Positions 1 through 5,635 of a stretch of 6,553 nucleotides of DNA are shown here, piece by piece. A program made the translations under genes and the position numbers. The DNA comes from Actinomycetota bacterium. GTDB lineage: Bacteria; Actinomycetota; Actinomycetes; Streptosporangiales; Streptosporangiaceae. The notes below the pieces were generated by a model. It saw nothing but the letters and a program-made list of their open reading frames with translations, was not told the origin of the DNA and made no database searches. Location of the stretch: the NCBI GenBank assembly GCA_003140115.1, contig PLIQ01000350.1:4175-10727 (forward strand), given 5' to 3'. Each line of letters opens with the position of its first letter. The first letter of the stretch is position 1.

Positions 1-1
1 G

Positions 2-460
2 CTAGGGCACGATGACGATGGGTACGGGTGAGTGGCGGGCCAGGCTGACCGCCACCGAGCCGACCAACCGGTGCGCGCCCCGCGCGGAGCTGCCGACCAC
101 GATCACCACCGTGTCGCCCGGGTGTTCGTCGCGAAGGTTCGTGGCCGCCGTGATCAGCTGCTGGGTGATCGGTCCCTGGCCCCGCTCGAACCGCCAGCGG
201 TCCTCGCGCCCCTCCAGCTGCGCGCGGGCCGAGGCGCGCAGCTCCTGCTCGATCTCGTCGAAGCTGGTATCCATCTCGGCGATGGAGTCGGACGACAGCA
301 TGTCGACACCGGGCATGTGTCCGACGTACACCACGTCGAGTCGCCCGCTGCGCCCGCGCAGCAGCCCGACCGCGGCATCCAGCGCGCGGCTGGCTGGCGG
401 CGACCCGTCATACCCGACGACGAGGTCGATGTCCCCGGCAGAAGGCATAGGAGTGTTCAT
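2..460 (-). CDS. Universal stress protein (UspA family), single domain
   Basis: A 152-residue protein, the usual length for one Usp domain. Near the N-terminus, residues 12-20 (LVVGYDGSP) form the first beta strand and carry the conserved Asp that contacts the nucleotide in ATP-binding Usps. At the C-terminus, residues 121-137 (VVGSSARGAHRLVGSVA) correspond to the phosphate-binding loop, followed by the final strand VPIVIVP. The classical spacing G-2x-G-9x-G(S/T) is not kept: the second Gly is Ala and the loop is about two residues shorter, so ATP binding is uncertain. Usps are soluble cytoplasmic proteins tied to stress survival and dormancy. The gene lies 33 bp after a PRC-barrel gene on the same strand. 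No Shine-Dalgarno precedes the ATG at 460, but a good promoter lies so close that the mRNA may be leaderless. An in-frame ATG four codons later (448) is the alternative start. The stop codon at 2-4 is inside the window, so the gene is complete. Confidence 0.93.
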   Translation of the reverse strand: MNTPMPSAGDIDLVVGYDGSPPASRALDAAVGLLRGRSGRLDVVYVGHMPGVDMLSSDSIAEMDTSFDEIEQELRASARAQLEGREDRWRFERGQGPITQQLITAATNLRDEHPGDTVVIVVGSSARGAHRLVGSVAVSLARHSPVPIVIVP

Positions 461-497
461 CGCCGCTAACGCTAGTGCCTGCGCCTGCGCCGGTCAG
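458..497 (-). promoter_or_regulatory. Candidate promoter for the universal stress gene, possibly leaderless
   Basis: On the minus strand, CTGACC (497-492) and TAGCGT (474-469) are 17 bp apart, a good fit to a housekeeping actinobacterial -35/-10 pair. Only 8 nt separate the -10 from the ATG at 460, and there is no Shine-Dalgarno. Transcription would start at or next to the start codon and give a leaderless mRNA. The -35 overlaps the stop codon of the upstream PRC-barrel gene. The call is by motif only. Confidence 0.4.
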
Positions 498-1147
498 TCA
501 GCGGGTGGGAGGTCCCCCACCTGCTCCTTGGTGAGGTTAAGCCGGATTCCCGTCTCGACCCCGGTCACGGCGGTTATCGGGATCGCGACTTCCTTGCGCC
601 CCCAAAGATGCCCCTCCTTGAGGAGCACGTGGGTCACCCGGTGATCGTCCGGATTGACCAGGAAGCCCCGCACCCGCCCGATCTCACCGTCGACGGCATG
701 GACCTGGTCCCCGGGCCCTACCTGGTCCTCACCCATCGGAATAACGTCTTCGACGAACGTCCTCCGGCGTTCCGGAACGTGCCCGAGATCCTCGAACCCA
801 CCGCCAATGGGCGCCAATGCGTCACCGCCGACGTCATAGACAAAGCCGCCGCTCAAGACGCCAATGTCGCCTATGCGTTCGTCGGCTTTGTCGCCGAGCT
901 CGCGCTCTTCAGCGGGGTCGAACTTGTCGAACTCCGCGAGGGTGCAGTGCAGCCGGATCTCGCCGTCCGTGGTCTCGGCCAGGCCACCAGGAACAAGCCT
1001 CGCGGCCTCCTTCGAGTGCCCCCGCTGGATGACAAGGTGGGTAACCGTGTCAGTGGCTGGGTCGATGATCAGGCGGCGTAGCTCGCCGCAGTAACCATCG
1101 GAGCAGCTTGCCCTGGCCCCGATCGCAAACTCCGTCTCCGCGGCCAT
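494..1147 (-). CDS. PRC-barrel domain protein with two barrel-like halves
   Basis: A 217-residue soluble protein with no signal peptide or membrane segment. Two related segments occur. Residues 7-75 contain GELRRLIIDPATDTVTHLVI, then a strand ending at LAEF. Residues 142-210 contain GEIGRVRGFLVNPDDHRVTH, then VLLKEGHLWGRKEVAIP. The pattern 'G.(L/V)..(L/F)(I/V)(D/N)P....VTH(L/V)(V/L)...GH' is typical of PRC-barrel proteins, named after the photosynthetic reaction centre H subunit. The family also includes RimM-type domains and many stress-linked actinobacterial proteins of unknown function. A linker of about 65 residues rich in Asp, Glu and Gly joins the halves. The ATG at 1147 is preceded by a strong purine-rich site (GGAAGGGAAGG). 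The gene sits 33 bp upstream of the universal stress gene and is probably co-expressed with it. The specific role is unknown; binding of small ligands or RNA/protein partners is only inference. Confidence 0.87.
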   Translation of the reverse strand: MAAETEFAIGARASCSDGYCGELRRLIIDPATDTVTHLVIQRGHSKEAARLVPGGLAETTDGEIRLHCTLAEFDKFDPAEERELGDKADERIGDIGVLSGGFVYDVGGDALAPIGGGFEDLGHVPERRRTFVEDVIPMGEDQVGPGDQVHAVDGEIGRVRGFLVNPDDHRVTHVLLKEGHLWGRKEVAIPITAVTGVETGIRLNLTKEQVGDLPPAD

Positions 1148-1213
1148 GGCTGCCTTCCCTTCCGGCCTGTTGCGCGCCTGCTGGCTTCGCCGTGGCAGCG
1201 CCCCGGTGCGCCC

Positions 1214-1231
1214 GCACTCGCAGGTGAGTGC
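1214..1231 (-). other. Small inverted repeat in the PRC-barrel gene leader
   Basis: GCACTC (1214-1219) and GAGTGC (1226-1231) are perfect inverted arms around a 6-nt loop, with a possible G-T pair extending the stem inward. It lies about 70-85 nt upstream of the PRC-barrel start, inside its presumed leader. It has no U-run, so it is not a convincing terminator; an operator or leader hairpin is possible. Confidence 0.3.
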
Positions 1232-1264
1232 CGAGTCATTTGCCGTACGCCTACGTGCAGACCG

Positions 1265-1294
1265 AGCCTAGCCCGCGCCGCCTGCCCCTGACTA
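1265..1294 (-). promoter_or_regulatory. Candidate promoter for the PRC-barrel gene
   Basis: On the minus strand, TAGTCA (1294-1289) and TAGGCT (1270-1265) are separated by 18 bp. The -10 is a good actinobacterial TANNNT match and the -35 matches TTGACA at 4 of 6 positions. Transcription would start near 1258 and give a leader of about 110 nt before the ATG at 1147. Motif evidence only. Confidence 0.3.
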
Positions 1295-1324
1295 CTGGCC
1301 CCGAATGCCGGCCGCCCAGGGTCG

Positions 1325-2326
1325 TCACCACGCCGCGGACACCGACAGCACCTCGCACTGCGAGGTGACCGCACCCGTGGCGTCGACGTCGTTGCCGAAC
1401 TGGGTGGTCTGCGTCCGCAGCACCCGGATCAGCTGCCCGTTGCCGGCGGACAGTTCGACGACCCGGGCAGTGCCGCTGTGTCCGGCGGCGTTGCAGGACG
1501 ACGCGACGAGCTGGCCGCCGCCGGGCGTGATGACCGCGGATTTCAGGCCCGGCAGCGGTGCGGGGAAGGCGGCCAGCCGGGCCGCCGCCAGGCTGCCGCC
1601 GGGCTCGGCGGCATCTATCTGGCGGATTCCGGTGATCACCGCCGGGATCATCCCCGGGGGGCGGGCCGGGTTCATTCCCCCGGTGCTGTGCCACCAGGGG
1701 ACCACGACCGCGTCGTCGCTGGCCCAGGCGGGAACGCCCGGCCAGTATCCCGGCGTGCTCTGGCCGGTCCAGGTGCGGGTTTTGCCGCTGGCCAGGTTGA
1801 TGACCTCTACGCTGCCGTACAGCGACCCGGGCGGGAACTCGTGCACCAGGGACAGCGCGAGCATCCTGCCGTCCGGGGACAGCGCCGCGCCGATCACCGG
1901 CATGCCCTGGTTGTCGAAGGCCAGCTGGCCCAGGCCCCCGGGTCGGCCGTCTGGGGAGACGGTCAGCTGGAACAAGGTGACGTCGGCCACGCCGGGCAGG
2001 TCGCCGCCCCGGGAGACGACGATGACGAAGTGCCGGCCGTCCGCGCTGCCGAAGGCCTGCCCGCCAACCGAGGTTCGTCCGGTCGCCGCCGGAACGGGTA
2101 TCGCGAGCGATCCCGTCACGCGCCCGCCAGCCGAGGACCGCACGACAACCTCCAGCCCGGCAACGACGAGGTAGAAGCCAGGCATGCCGCCCGGTCGCGG
2201 CAACGATGCGCCCGTGGGCACGATGACGGGGGAGCGCTGGCTCCCTGTACAGGCCGACAGGGCCGCGACACAAACGACCGCCGCAGCCACGGCTTTGACT
2301 GCCCGCATGCCGATCAGACGCACCAC
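1325..2326 (-). CDS. Secreted lipoprotein with beta-propeller (WD40/TolB-like) repeats
   Basis: A 333-residue protein with a clear lipoprotein signal. A short basic start is followed by a hydrophobic stretch (VKAVAAAVVCVAA) and the lipobox LSAC, with Cys at residue 26, so the mature protein should be lipid-anchored outside the membrane. The mature part has blade-like repeats of the propeller type: GSADGRHFVIVVS, then ALSPDGRMLALSL with VEVINLASGKTRTW, and later VITPGGGQLVASS with VVELSAGNGQLIRVL. No catalytic residues are recognisable; such proteins usually act as extracytoplasmic binding or scaffold proteins. The GTG at 2326 gives the longest version; ATG at 2308 (residue 7) leaves an equally good signal peptide. 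Neither has a strong Shine-Dalgarno. It lies 51 bp behind the sensor kinase on the same strand, so co-transcription is likely. The C-terminus ends abruptly (CEVLSVSAAW) where another strand or blade might be expected, so the tail may have lost residues. Confidence 0.8.
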   Translation of the reverse strand: MVRLIGMRAVKAVAAAVVCVAALSACTGSQRSPVIVPTGASLPRPGGMPGFYLVVAGLEVVVRSSAGGRVTGSLAIPVPAATGRTSVGGQAFGSADGRHFVIVVSRGGDLPGVADVTLFQLTVSPDGRPGGLGQLAFDNQGMPVIGAALSPDGRMLALSLVHEFPPGSLYGSVEVINLASGKTRTWTGQSTPGYWPGVPAWASDDAVVVPWWHSTGGMNPARPPGMIPAVITGIRQIDAAEPGGSLAAARLAAFPAPLPGLKSAVITPGGGQLVASSCNAAGHSGTARVVELSAGNGQLIRVLRTQTTQFGNDVDATGAVTSQCEVLSVSAAW

Positions 2327-2341
2327 TGCCCGCCCAGGTTG

Positions 2342-2361
2342 CGCCTACGGGTGGTTAGGCG
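2342..2361. other. Small hairpin between the sensor kinase and lipoprotein genes
   Basis: CGCCTA (2342-2347) and TAGGCG (2356-2361) form a perfect 6-bp stem with an 8-nt loop in the 51-bp gap between the two genes. It lacks a U-run and is short. It could be a processing or partial attenuation site, or chance. Confidence 0.2.
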
Positions 2362-2377
2362 GCCGGCTGATATGGGT

Positions 2378-3514
2378 TCATTTCGCGGGAAGTGTGAAGT
2401 AGAACGTCGCACCGGCACCGGGTGCGCCGACGGCCCAGGTGCGGCCCCCGTGCCGTTCCACGATCTGTCTCACGCTCGCAAGGCCGATGCCAGTGCCAGG
2501 GAACTGGGCGGCACTATGCAATCGCACGAATGGCTTGAATAGCTTGTCGGCGTCCGCGGTGTCGAAGCCAGCACCGTTGTCGCGAAGGTAAAAGCGGCTA
2601 CACCCGGTCTCGTCTAGCGTCATCCCGAACTCGATCGCGGCGTCCTCGCGTCCGGAGGTGAACTTCCAGGCGTTGTCCAGCAGGTTCTGCAGTACCGCGC
2701 GGATGAGCGTCAGGTCTGCCGTTACCCAGACCGGTTGCTCGATGGTAAAGCGGACATGACGGTCCGGTTCTTGGTGCTGGAGTTCCTCCGCGATGCGTGC
2801 GACCTCCGCCCCTAGGTCGATCTCCTGGAGGCGGATCTTGGACCGCGAAACGCGCGCGAGGTTCAGGAGGTCGTCGATTAGCTGCATCATTTGCTCGGCG
2901 GCGGCGACGATGCGCTTGGCGTAGCCGACGCCGACGTCGCTGAGGCTGTCCCCGCAGTCCTCGAGCAGGGCGCTACTTAGCCCGCCCAGCGTTCGCAGCG
3001 GGGCACGCAGGTCATGGGAGACCGAATAGGAGAAGGTCTCCAGGTCCCGGTATGCGGACTCAAGGTCGTCCGTCCGGAGGCGAAGCTCGGCCTGGATGCG
3101 GTACCGCTCGGAGATATCGCGGGCAATCGACGATGCGCCGATTACGCCAAGCCGGTCGTCATGGACCGGGGAGATCATCACGGAGACCGGGAAGATGCTC
3201 CCGTCCTTGCGCTGCCGGGTGGTCTCGTGGTACGGGACGTGCTCGCCGCCGCTGATCTTGCCGAGAATCTCCTGGATCTCTGCGACTCGGCCGGGCGGGC
3301 AGAGGACCGTGATCGACTGGCCTATGATTTCCTCTGCGGCGTACCCGTACATGCGCTCGGCAGCCGGGTTCCAGGTGGTGATGATGCCATCCGTGGTCTT
3401 CCCTATGATGGCGTCGTCCGATGAGTTAACGATCGCCGCCAGCACATCCTCGGGCGGCAGCGGTCCGCGGAGAGTGCTGCCGCTCACACCTGACGACTGT
3501 TCCAAGGCTTCCAC
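2378..3514 (-). CDS. PAS-domain sensor histidine kinase (HisKA, phytochrome-kinase-like), orphan
   Basis: A 378-residue cytosolic kinase with no predicted membrane segment. Residues about 20-135 form a PAS domain with its PAC tail (DAIIGKTTDGIITTWNPAAE, then RKDGSIFPVSVMISP and the closing IARDISERYR). A helical linker leads to the HisKA dimerisation domain, whose H-box FSYSVSHDLRAPLR carries the phospho-acceptor His167. The ATPase domain follows, with N-box LQNLLDNAWKFTS (residues 275-287), G1 box DNGAGFD (312-318), F box LFKPFVRLH (325-333) and G2 box GTGIGLA (340-346). All catalytic boxes are intact. This H-box type is that of Cph1-like and other PAS-HisKA kinases. The sensor lacks visible cofactor-attachment residues, so the signal (redox, light, ligand) cannot be named. 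No response regulator lies within the window. The GTG start at 3514 has TAGGG five nt upstream. Sampled G+C is about 58-70%, averaging near 62%, lower than the flanking genes. Confidence 0.93.
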   Translation of the reverse strand: MEALEQSSGVSGSTLRGPLPPEDVLAAIVNSSDDAIIGKTTDGIITTWNPAAERMYGYAAEEIIGQSITVLCPPGRVAEIQEILGKISGGEHVPYHETTRQRKDGSIFPVSVMISPVHDDRLGVIGASSIARDISERYRIQAELRLRTDDLESAYRDLETFSYSVSHDLRAPLRTLGGLSSALLEDCGDSLSDVGVGYAKRIVAAAEQMMQLIDDLLNLARVSRSKIRLQEIDLGAEVARIAEELQHQEPDRHVRFTIEQPVWVTADLTLIRAVLQNLLDNAWKFTSGREDAAIEFGMTLDETGCSRFYLRDNGAGFDTADADKLFKPFVRLHSAAQFPGTGIGLASVRQIVERHGGRTWAVGAPGAGATFYFTLPAK

Positions 3515-3714
3515 GCATTCCCTACGTCGTTTCCCGATGCGCTGCGCACACGGTGCCTCGGATTACCGGGATCTATACGTCAAGCTGTATGCCGCTGCGC
3601 CAATCGACGCAATGACTTATAGTAACGAACATATCACACAAAGTGTCAGCGGCGGGCTGCGCGATGACTTGGTGACCCAGAGCGAGGGCCATCGGGTCCA
3701 GGACCGGAAGCGCG
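3515..3714 (-). promoter_or_regulatory. AT-rich intergenic region with candidate kinase promoter and palindrome
   Basis: A 200-bp gap between the methyltransferase stop and the kinase start. Positions 3601-3650 are only about 40% G+C, by far the most AT-rich stretch of the window. On the minus strand, CTGACA (3649-3644; five of six to TTGACA) and TACTAT (3624-3619) form a -35/-10 pair with a long 19-bp spacer, giving a leader of about 100 nt to the GTG at 3514. Between them lies the inverted repeat ACAC-AAA-GTGT (3636-3646), suitably placed for a repressor or activator that compensates for the long spacer. A second interrupted palindrome, GGTCC-A-GGACC (3695-3705), follows the methyltransferase stop. 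I see no gene in this gap. Confidence 0.35.
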
Positions 3715-4389
3715 CTAACGTCCGCCCTGTTGCGCGGGTTTACGAGCCAGCAGGAAGGCCTGCTGCTCCCGCTCCGGGAAGTCACCATCGTCATCGGGCT
3801 CGCGCAGCAACCGGCCGCGCACCACCAGCCCGGCCTGGTCCAGCCGCTCCGCCACCCACTCCGGCCGCCGCCGACGGAAGTCGAGCGCAACCGGGTGACC
3901 CAGTGCTTCCGATCGGTGCAACGAGTCGTCACCGGCCTGGAACCCCAGCAGCACCAGGCCACCTGGGACCAGCACCCGGCAGAACTCAGCGAAGGCCTCC
4001 GGCACCCGCTCATCCGGAACATGGATGACCGAATACCAGGCCAGCAGACCGCCAAGCGAAGCGTCGGGCAGGTCCAGCGCCAGCATCGAGCCCACCTCGA
4101 ACCGCAGGCCAGGGTACGTCCGCCGGGCCACCTCGATCATCCCCGGCGACAGATCGATCCCGAACACCGGCAACCCGAGGCCGTCCAGGTATGCCGTCAC
4201 CCGGCCCGCACCGCACCCGACATCAGCGACCGGTCCCGCTCCCGTGGCCCGCACCACCTCAGCAAACCCAGCCAGCATCGCCCGGTCCAGTGGCTTGGCG
4301 GCCAGCTCATCACGGAGCCGCTCGGCATAAGCAGTGGCCACAGCGTCGTAGGACGCACGGGTATTACGCAGAAAATCCGGTTCGGTCAT
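3715..4389 (-). CDS. Class I SAM-dependent methyltransferase (small molecule type)
   Basis: A 224-residue soluble protein with the Rossmann-type methyltransferase fold. Motif I is VADVGCGAGRVTAYL (residues 54-68), the SAM-binding glycine loop. The acidic residue ending strand 2 is in FGIDLSPGMIE (76-86). Motif II/III follows as GSMLALDLPDASL (100-112), then WYSVIHVPDE (118-127) and the strand-5 region LVPGGLVLLGFQ (140-151). The N-terminal helix NTRASYDAVATAYAERL is typical of a common actinobacterial methyltransferase family annotated only as 'class I SAM-dependent'. The substrate is unknown. An upstream in-frame start at 4539 was rejected: it would add 50 Arg-rich residues and run into the next gene, whereas the family's N-terminus begins at the ATG at 4389. 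There is no clear Shine-Dalgarno; a -10-like hexamer lies 8 nt upstream. It is 89 bp downstream of the PH-like gene. Confidence 0.92.
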   Translation of the reverse strand: MTEPDFLRNTRASYDAVATAYAERLRDELAAKPLDRAMLAGFAEVVRATGAGPVADVGCGAGRVTAYLDGLGLPVFGIDLSPGMIEVARRTYPGLRFEVGSMLALDLPDASLGGLLAWYSVIHVPDERVPEAFAEFCRVLVPGGLVLLGFQAGDDSLHRSEALGHPVALDFRRRRPEWVAERLDQAGLVVRGRLLREPDDDGDFPEREQQAFLLARKPAQQGGR

Positions 4390-4403
4390 AGCCACGGACC
4401 CTA
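4390..4403 (-). promoter_or_regulatory. Candidate -10 element for a leaderless methyltransferase mRNA
   Basis: TAGGGT (4403-4398 on the minus strand) stands 8 nt before the ATG at 4389 with no Shine-Dalgarno between, the geometry of a leaderless transcript. No good -35 is seen at the proper distance, so this is weaker than the similar element before the universal stress gene. A near-perfect palindrome GCGGG-A-CCCGC lies further upstream at 4441-4451. Confidence 0.28.
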
Positions 4404-4478
4404 TCCCGCACAGAGACGACGGCCGCAGATCCGGCTCACGGCGGGACCCGCAATTCTCAACTGCGCTGCAGCGACGGC

Positions 4479-4835
4479 TCAGCTCGCTGACGTCAGGGTG
4501 GCGGCGACGGCTTCGGGATCTGCGCAGCCGACGATCCACTCATCCCACGGGGCACCCTCCAAGCGCACCCTGACGCCGCGGGGCGTATCGCCATGGACTG
4601 CGACGAATATCTTCTCGCCATGGCCGCGGACAGTGGCCACCGTGGCGACGCCGGGGACGCGCATTCCGACCTTGAACCCGACTCCGATCCCGGTCCAGCC
4701 GTGGGCGTCGTCGAGCACCTCGACGCCGCGAAGCGCCGACAGCGGCACATGAAGGTCGCCGTGAACAGCCTCGGCCTTCTCCGCACCCGAGAGGTGAAGC
4801 ACCAGTTCGGCGCCTTCCAGCTGCAGTTCTGCCAC
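4479..4835 (-). CDS. Conserved small protein, bacterial PH-like domain suspected
   Basis: A 118-residue soluble protein with no signal peptide. It is built almost wholly of predicted short beta strands followed by a C-terminal helix (DPEAVAATL, residues 106-114). Conserved-looking elements are LHLSGAEKAEAVHGDLHVPLSA (13-34), VEVLDD (38-43), GMRVPGVATVATV (57-69), EKIFVAVHGDTPRGVRVRL (74-92) and the closing WIVGCADPEAVA. This arrangement, a strand barrel capped by a helix with a central 'GxRxPG', matches a family of uncharacterised actinobacterial proteins resembling bacterial PH domains; that assignment is from memory of the pattern. No catalytic residues are seen. The GTG at 4835 is well supported by GAGGAG six nt upstream, the best ribosome site in the window. 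It lies 121 bp after the Clp N-domain gene on the same strand. Confidence 0.8.
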   Translation of the reverse strand: MAELQLEGAELVLHLSGAEKAEAVHGDLHVPLSALRGVEVLDDAHGWTGIGVGFKVGMRVPGVATVATVRGHGEKIFVAVHGDTPRGVRVRLEGAPWDEWIVGCADPEAVAATLTSAS

Positions 4836-4956
4836 GTCAGACTCCTCGCGTCTAGTGGGTCCAGCGTACGCAGCGCAGAACCTAGCCGTCCTGTCGCCAT
4901 TCGGATCACTGCACCTCGGCCACCAGCGCGGCTGCCCGGGGTGGTCAGCGACCCGG

Positions 4957-5400
4957 CTACTGCTGCTGGCTACTGATCAGCAAGATGACCTGCTGGCGTA
5001 CCCGGTTCGGGTCTGCGCCGTGTTTCACCAGCACCCGCGCGGCTACGCCGTTGCCCTCACGGATGAGGCCGAGCAGGATGTGCTCGGTGCCGACGTAGTC
5101 GTGGCCGAGCTGTGCCGCCTCGGCCACGGTCAGGTCAAGCACCTTCTTGGCCCGCGGCGTGAACGGTATGGACCCGGGCCGCTCATGCTGGCCCCGGCCG
5201 ATAATCTCCTCGACCTCCTGCCGCACCACGTCCAGGCTGATCCCCAGCGACTCCAGCGCCCTGGGCCCGACACCGCCGCCCTCGTGGATGAGGCCGAGCA
5301 GGATGTGCTCGGTGCCGACGAGGTCGTGATTGAGCACCCTGGCATCTTCTTGCGCCATGACAACCACTCGCCGCGCCCTGTCGGTAAACCGCTCAAACAT
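4957..5400 (-). CDS. Stand-alone Clp N-terminal domain protein (ClpC-like, no ATPase)
   Basis: A 147-residue protein made only of the double Clp_N repeat found at the front of ClpC. Repeat one is residues 1-70 (MFERFTDRARRVVVMAQEDA through VGTEHILLGLIHEG to EEIIGRG). Repeat two is residues 77-143 (FTPRAKKVLDL, then YVGTEHILLGLIREGNGVAARVL to VRQQVILLIS). The protein stops where ClpC would enter its first AAA+ module, so it has no Walker motifs and cannot unfold substrates. Compared with Bacillus ClpC, as I recall it, residues reported to bind phospho-arginine are kept in both pockets: Arg4, Thr6 and Glu31; Thr81 and Glu106. Mycobacterial ClpC2/ClpC3 are comparable ATPase-less homologues. A role as decoy, adaptor holder or substrate sensor for ClpC is inference. 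The ATG at 5400 matches the family start exactly and has GAGG about 9 nt upstream; a longer in-frame reading to 5709 is not Clp-like. Confidence 0.93.
   Translation of the reverse strand: MFERFTDRARRVVVMAQEDARVLNHDLVGTEHILLGLIHEGGGVGPRALESLGISLDVVRQEVEEIIGRGQHERPGSIPFTPRAKKVLDLTVAEAAQLGHDYVGTEHILLGLIREGNGVAARVLVKHGADPNRVRQQVILLISSQQQ
5061..5320 (-). repeat. Exact 35-bp direct repeat inside the Clp N-domain gene
   Basis: Positions 5061-5095 and 5286-5320 are identical over 35 bp, 225 bp (75 codons) apart. They encode the matching VGTEHILLGLI segments of the two Clp_N repeats. All eleven codons, including third positions, are the same. Confidence 0.9.
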
Positions 5401-5426
5401 CGTCCGCCGCCTCGTGCCACCGGGCA

Positions 5427-5452
5427 GAACCCGGCTGCCTGCCCACAGCAAC
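5427..5452 (-). promoter_or_regulatory. Possible stress-sigma-like promoter for the Clp N-domain gene
   Basis: On the minus strand, GTTG (5452-5449) and GGGTTC (5432-5427) are 16 bp apart, resembling the GTTT...GGGTAT/C pattern of SigB/SigF-type promoters with one mismatch in each box. The leader would be about 20 nt. A CCGGG/CCCGG inverted repeat (5420-5434) overlaps it. Weak motif evidence. Confidence 0.22.
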
Positions 5453-5534
5453 GGCAAGACGGAGCCGGTCCGGGCCAGCCCGGGATGATCCATCCACAGT
5501 ACGCGCCCGCGGCGCCAGGGTGGCTGGGCGGGGC

Positions 5535-5558
5535 GTTCCGCGGTGTTCCCACGGGTAT
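5535..5558 (+). promoter_or_regulatory. Candidate SigB/SigF-type stress promoter for the small membrane protein
   Basis: GTTC (5535-5538) and a perfect GGGTAT (5553-5558) are 14 bp apart, close to the GTTT-N14-17-GGGTAT/C pattern of actinobacterial general-stress sigma factors. The transcript would start about 70 nt before the ATG at 5636. The near palindrome AGACC-AG-GGTCT (5560-5571) sits at the expected start point and could be an operator. Confidence 0.4.
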
Positions 5559-5596
5559 GAGACCAGGGTCTGCACTGGCGCGATCTGCCCGGTGCT

Positions 5597-5628
5597 AGAC
5601 GAGACTGAAACCGTCGTCTCGAAGGGAG
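5597..5628 (+). promoter_or_regulatory. Inverted repeat adjoining a strong ribosome binding site
   Basis: Two alternative 6-bp stems overlap here: AGACGA (5597-5602) with TCGTCT (5614-5619), and CGAGAC (5600-5605) with GTCTCG (5616-5621). The hairpin ends directly next to the Shine-Dalgarno AAGGGAG (5622-5628), which is 7 nt before the ATG at 5636. It could affect ribosome access or be a protein site. Confidence 0.35.
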
Positions 5629-5635
5629 CGCCGAC

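Noticed and set aside
1305..2542. Two long plus-strand frames opposite the lipoprotein and the end of the kinase
   Set aside because: Both lie antisense to genes with a signal peptide and kinase motifs. Their products are Pro/Arg/Gly-rich without domains.
3695..3705. GGTCC-A-GGACC palindrome as a terminator for the methyltransferase
   Set aside because: A one-base loop and no U-run make it unsuitable as an intrinsic terminator; kept only as a note on the intergenic region.
4390..4539. N-terminal extension of the methyltransferase by 50 residues
   Set aside because: Arg-rich, unlike the family, and overlaps the end of the PH-like gene.
3730..4752. Plus-strand frame of 340 codons
   Set aside because: It runs antisense across the methyltransferase and PH-like genes and the gap between them, and has no protein family character.
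4855..5598. Long plus-strand open frame (247 codons) opposite the Clp N-domain gene
   Set aside because: It mirrors the codon structure of a clearly homologous minus-strand gene. Its composition is typical of antisense frames in GC-rich DNA, with no recognisable domain.
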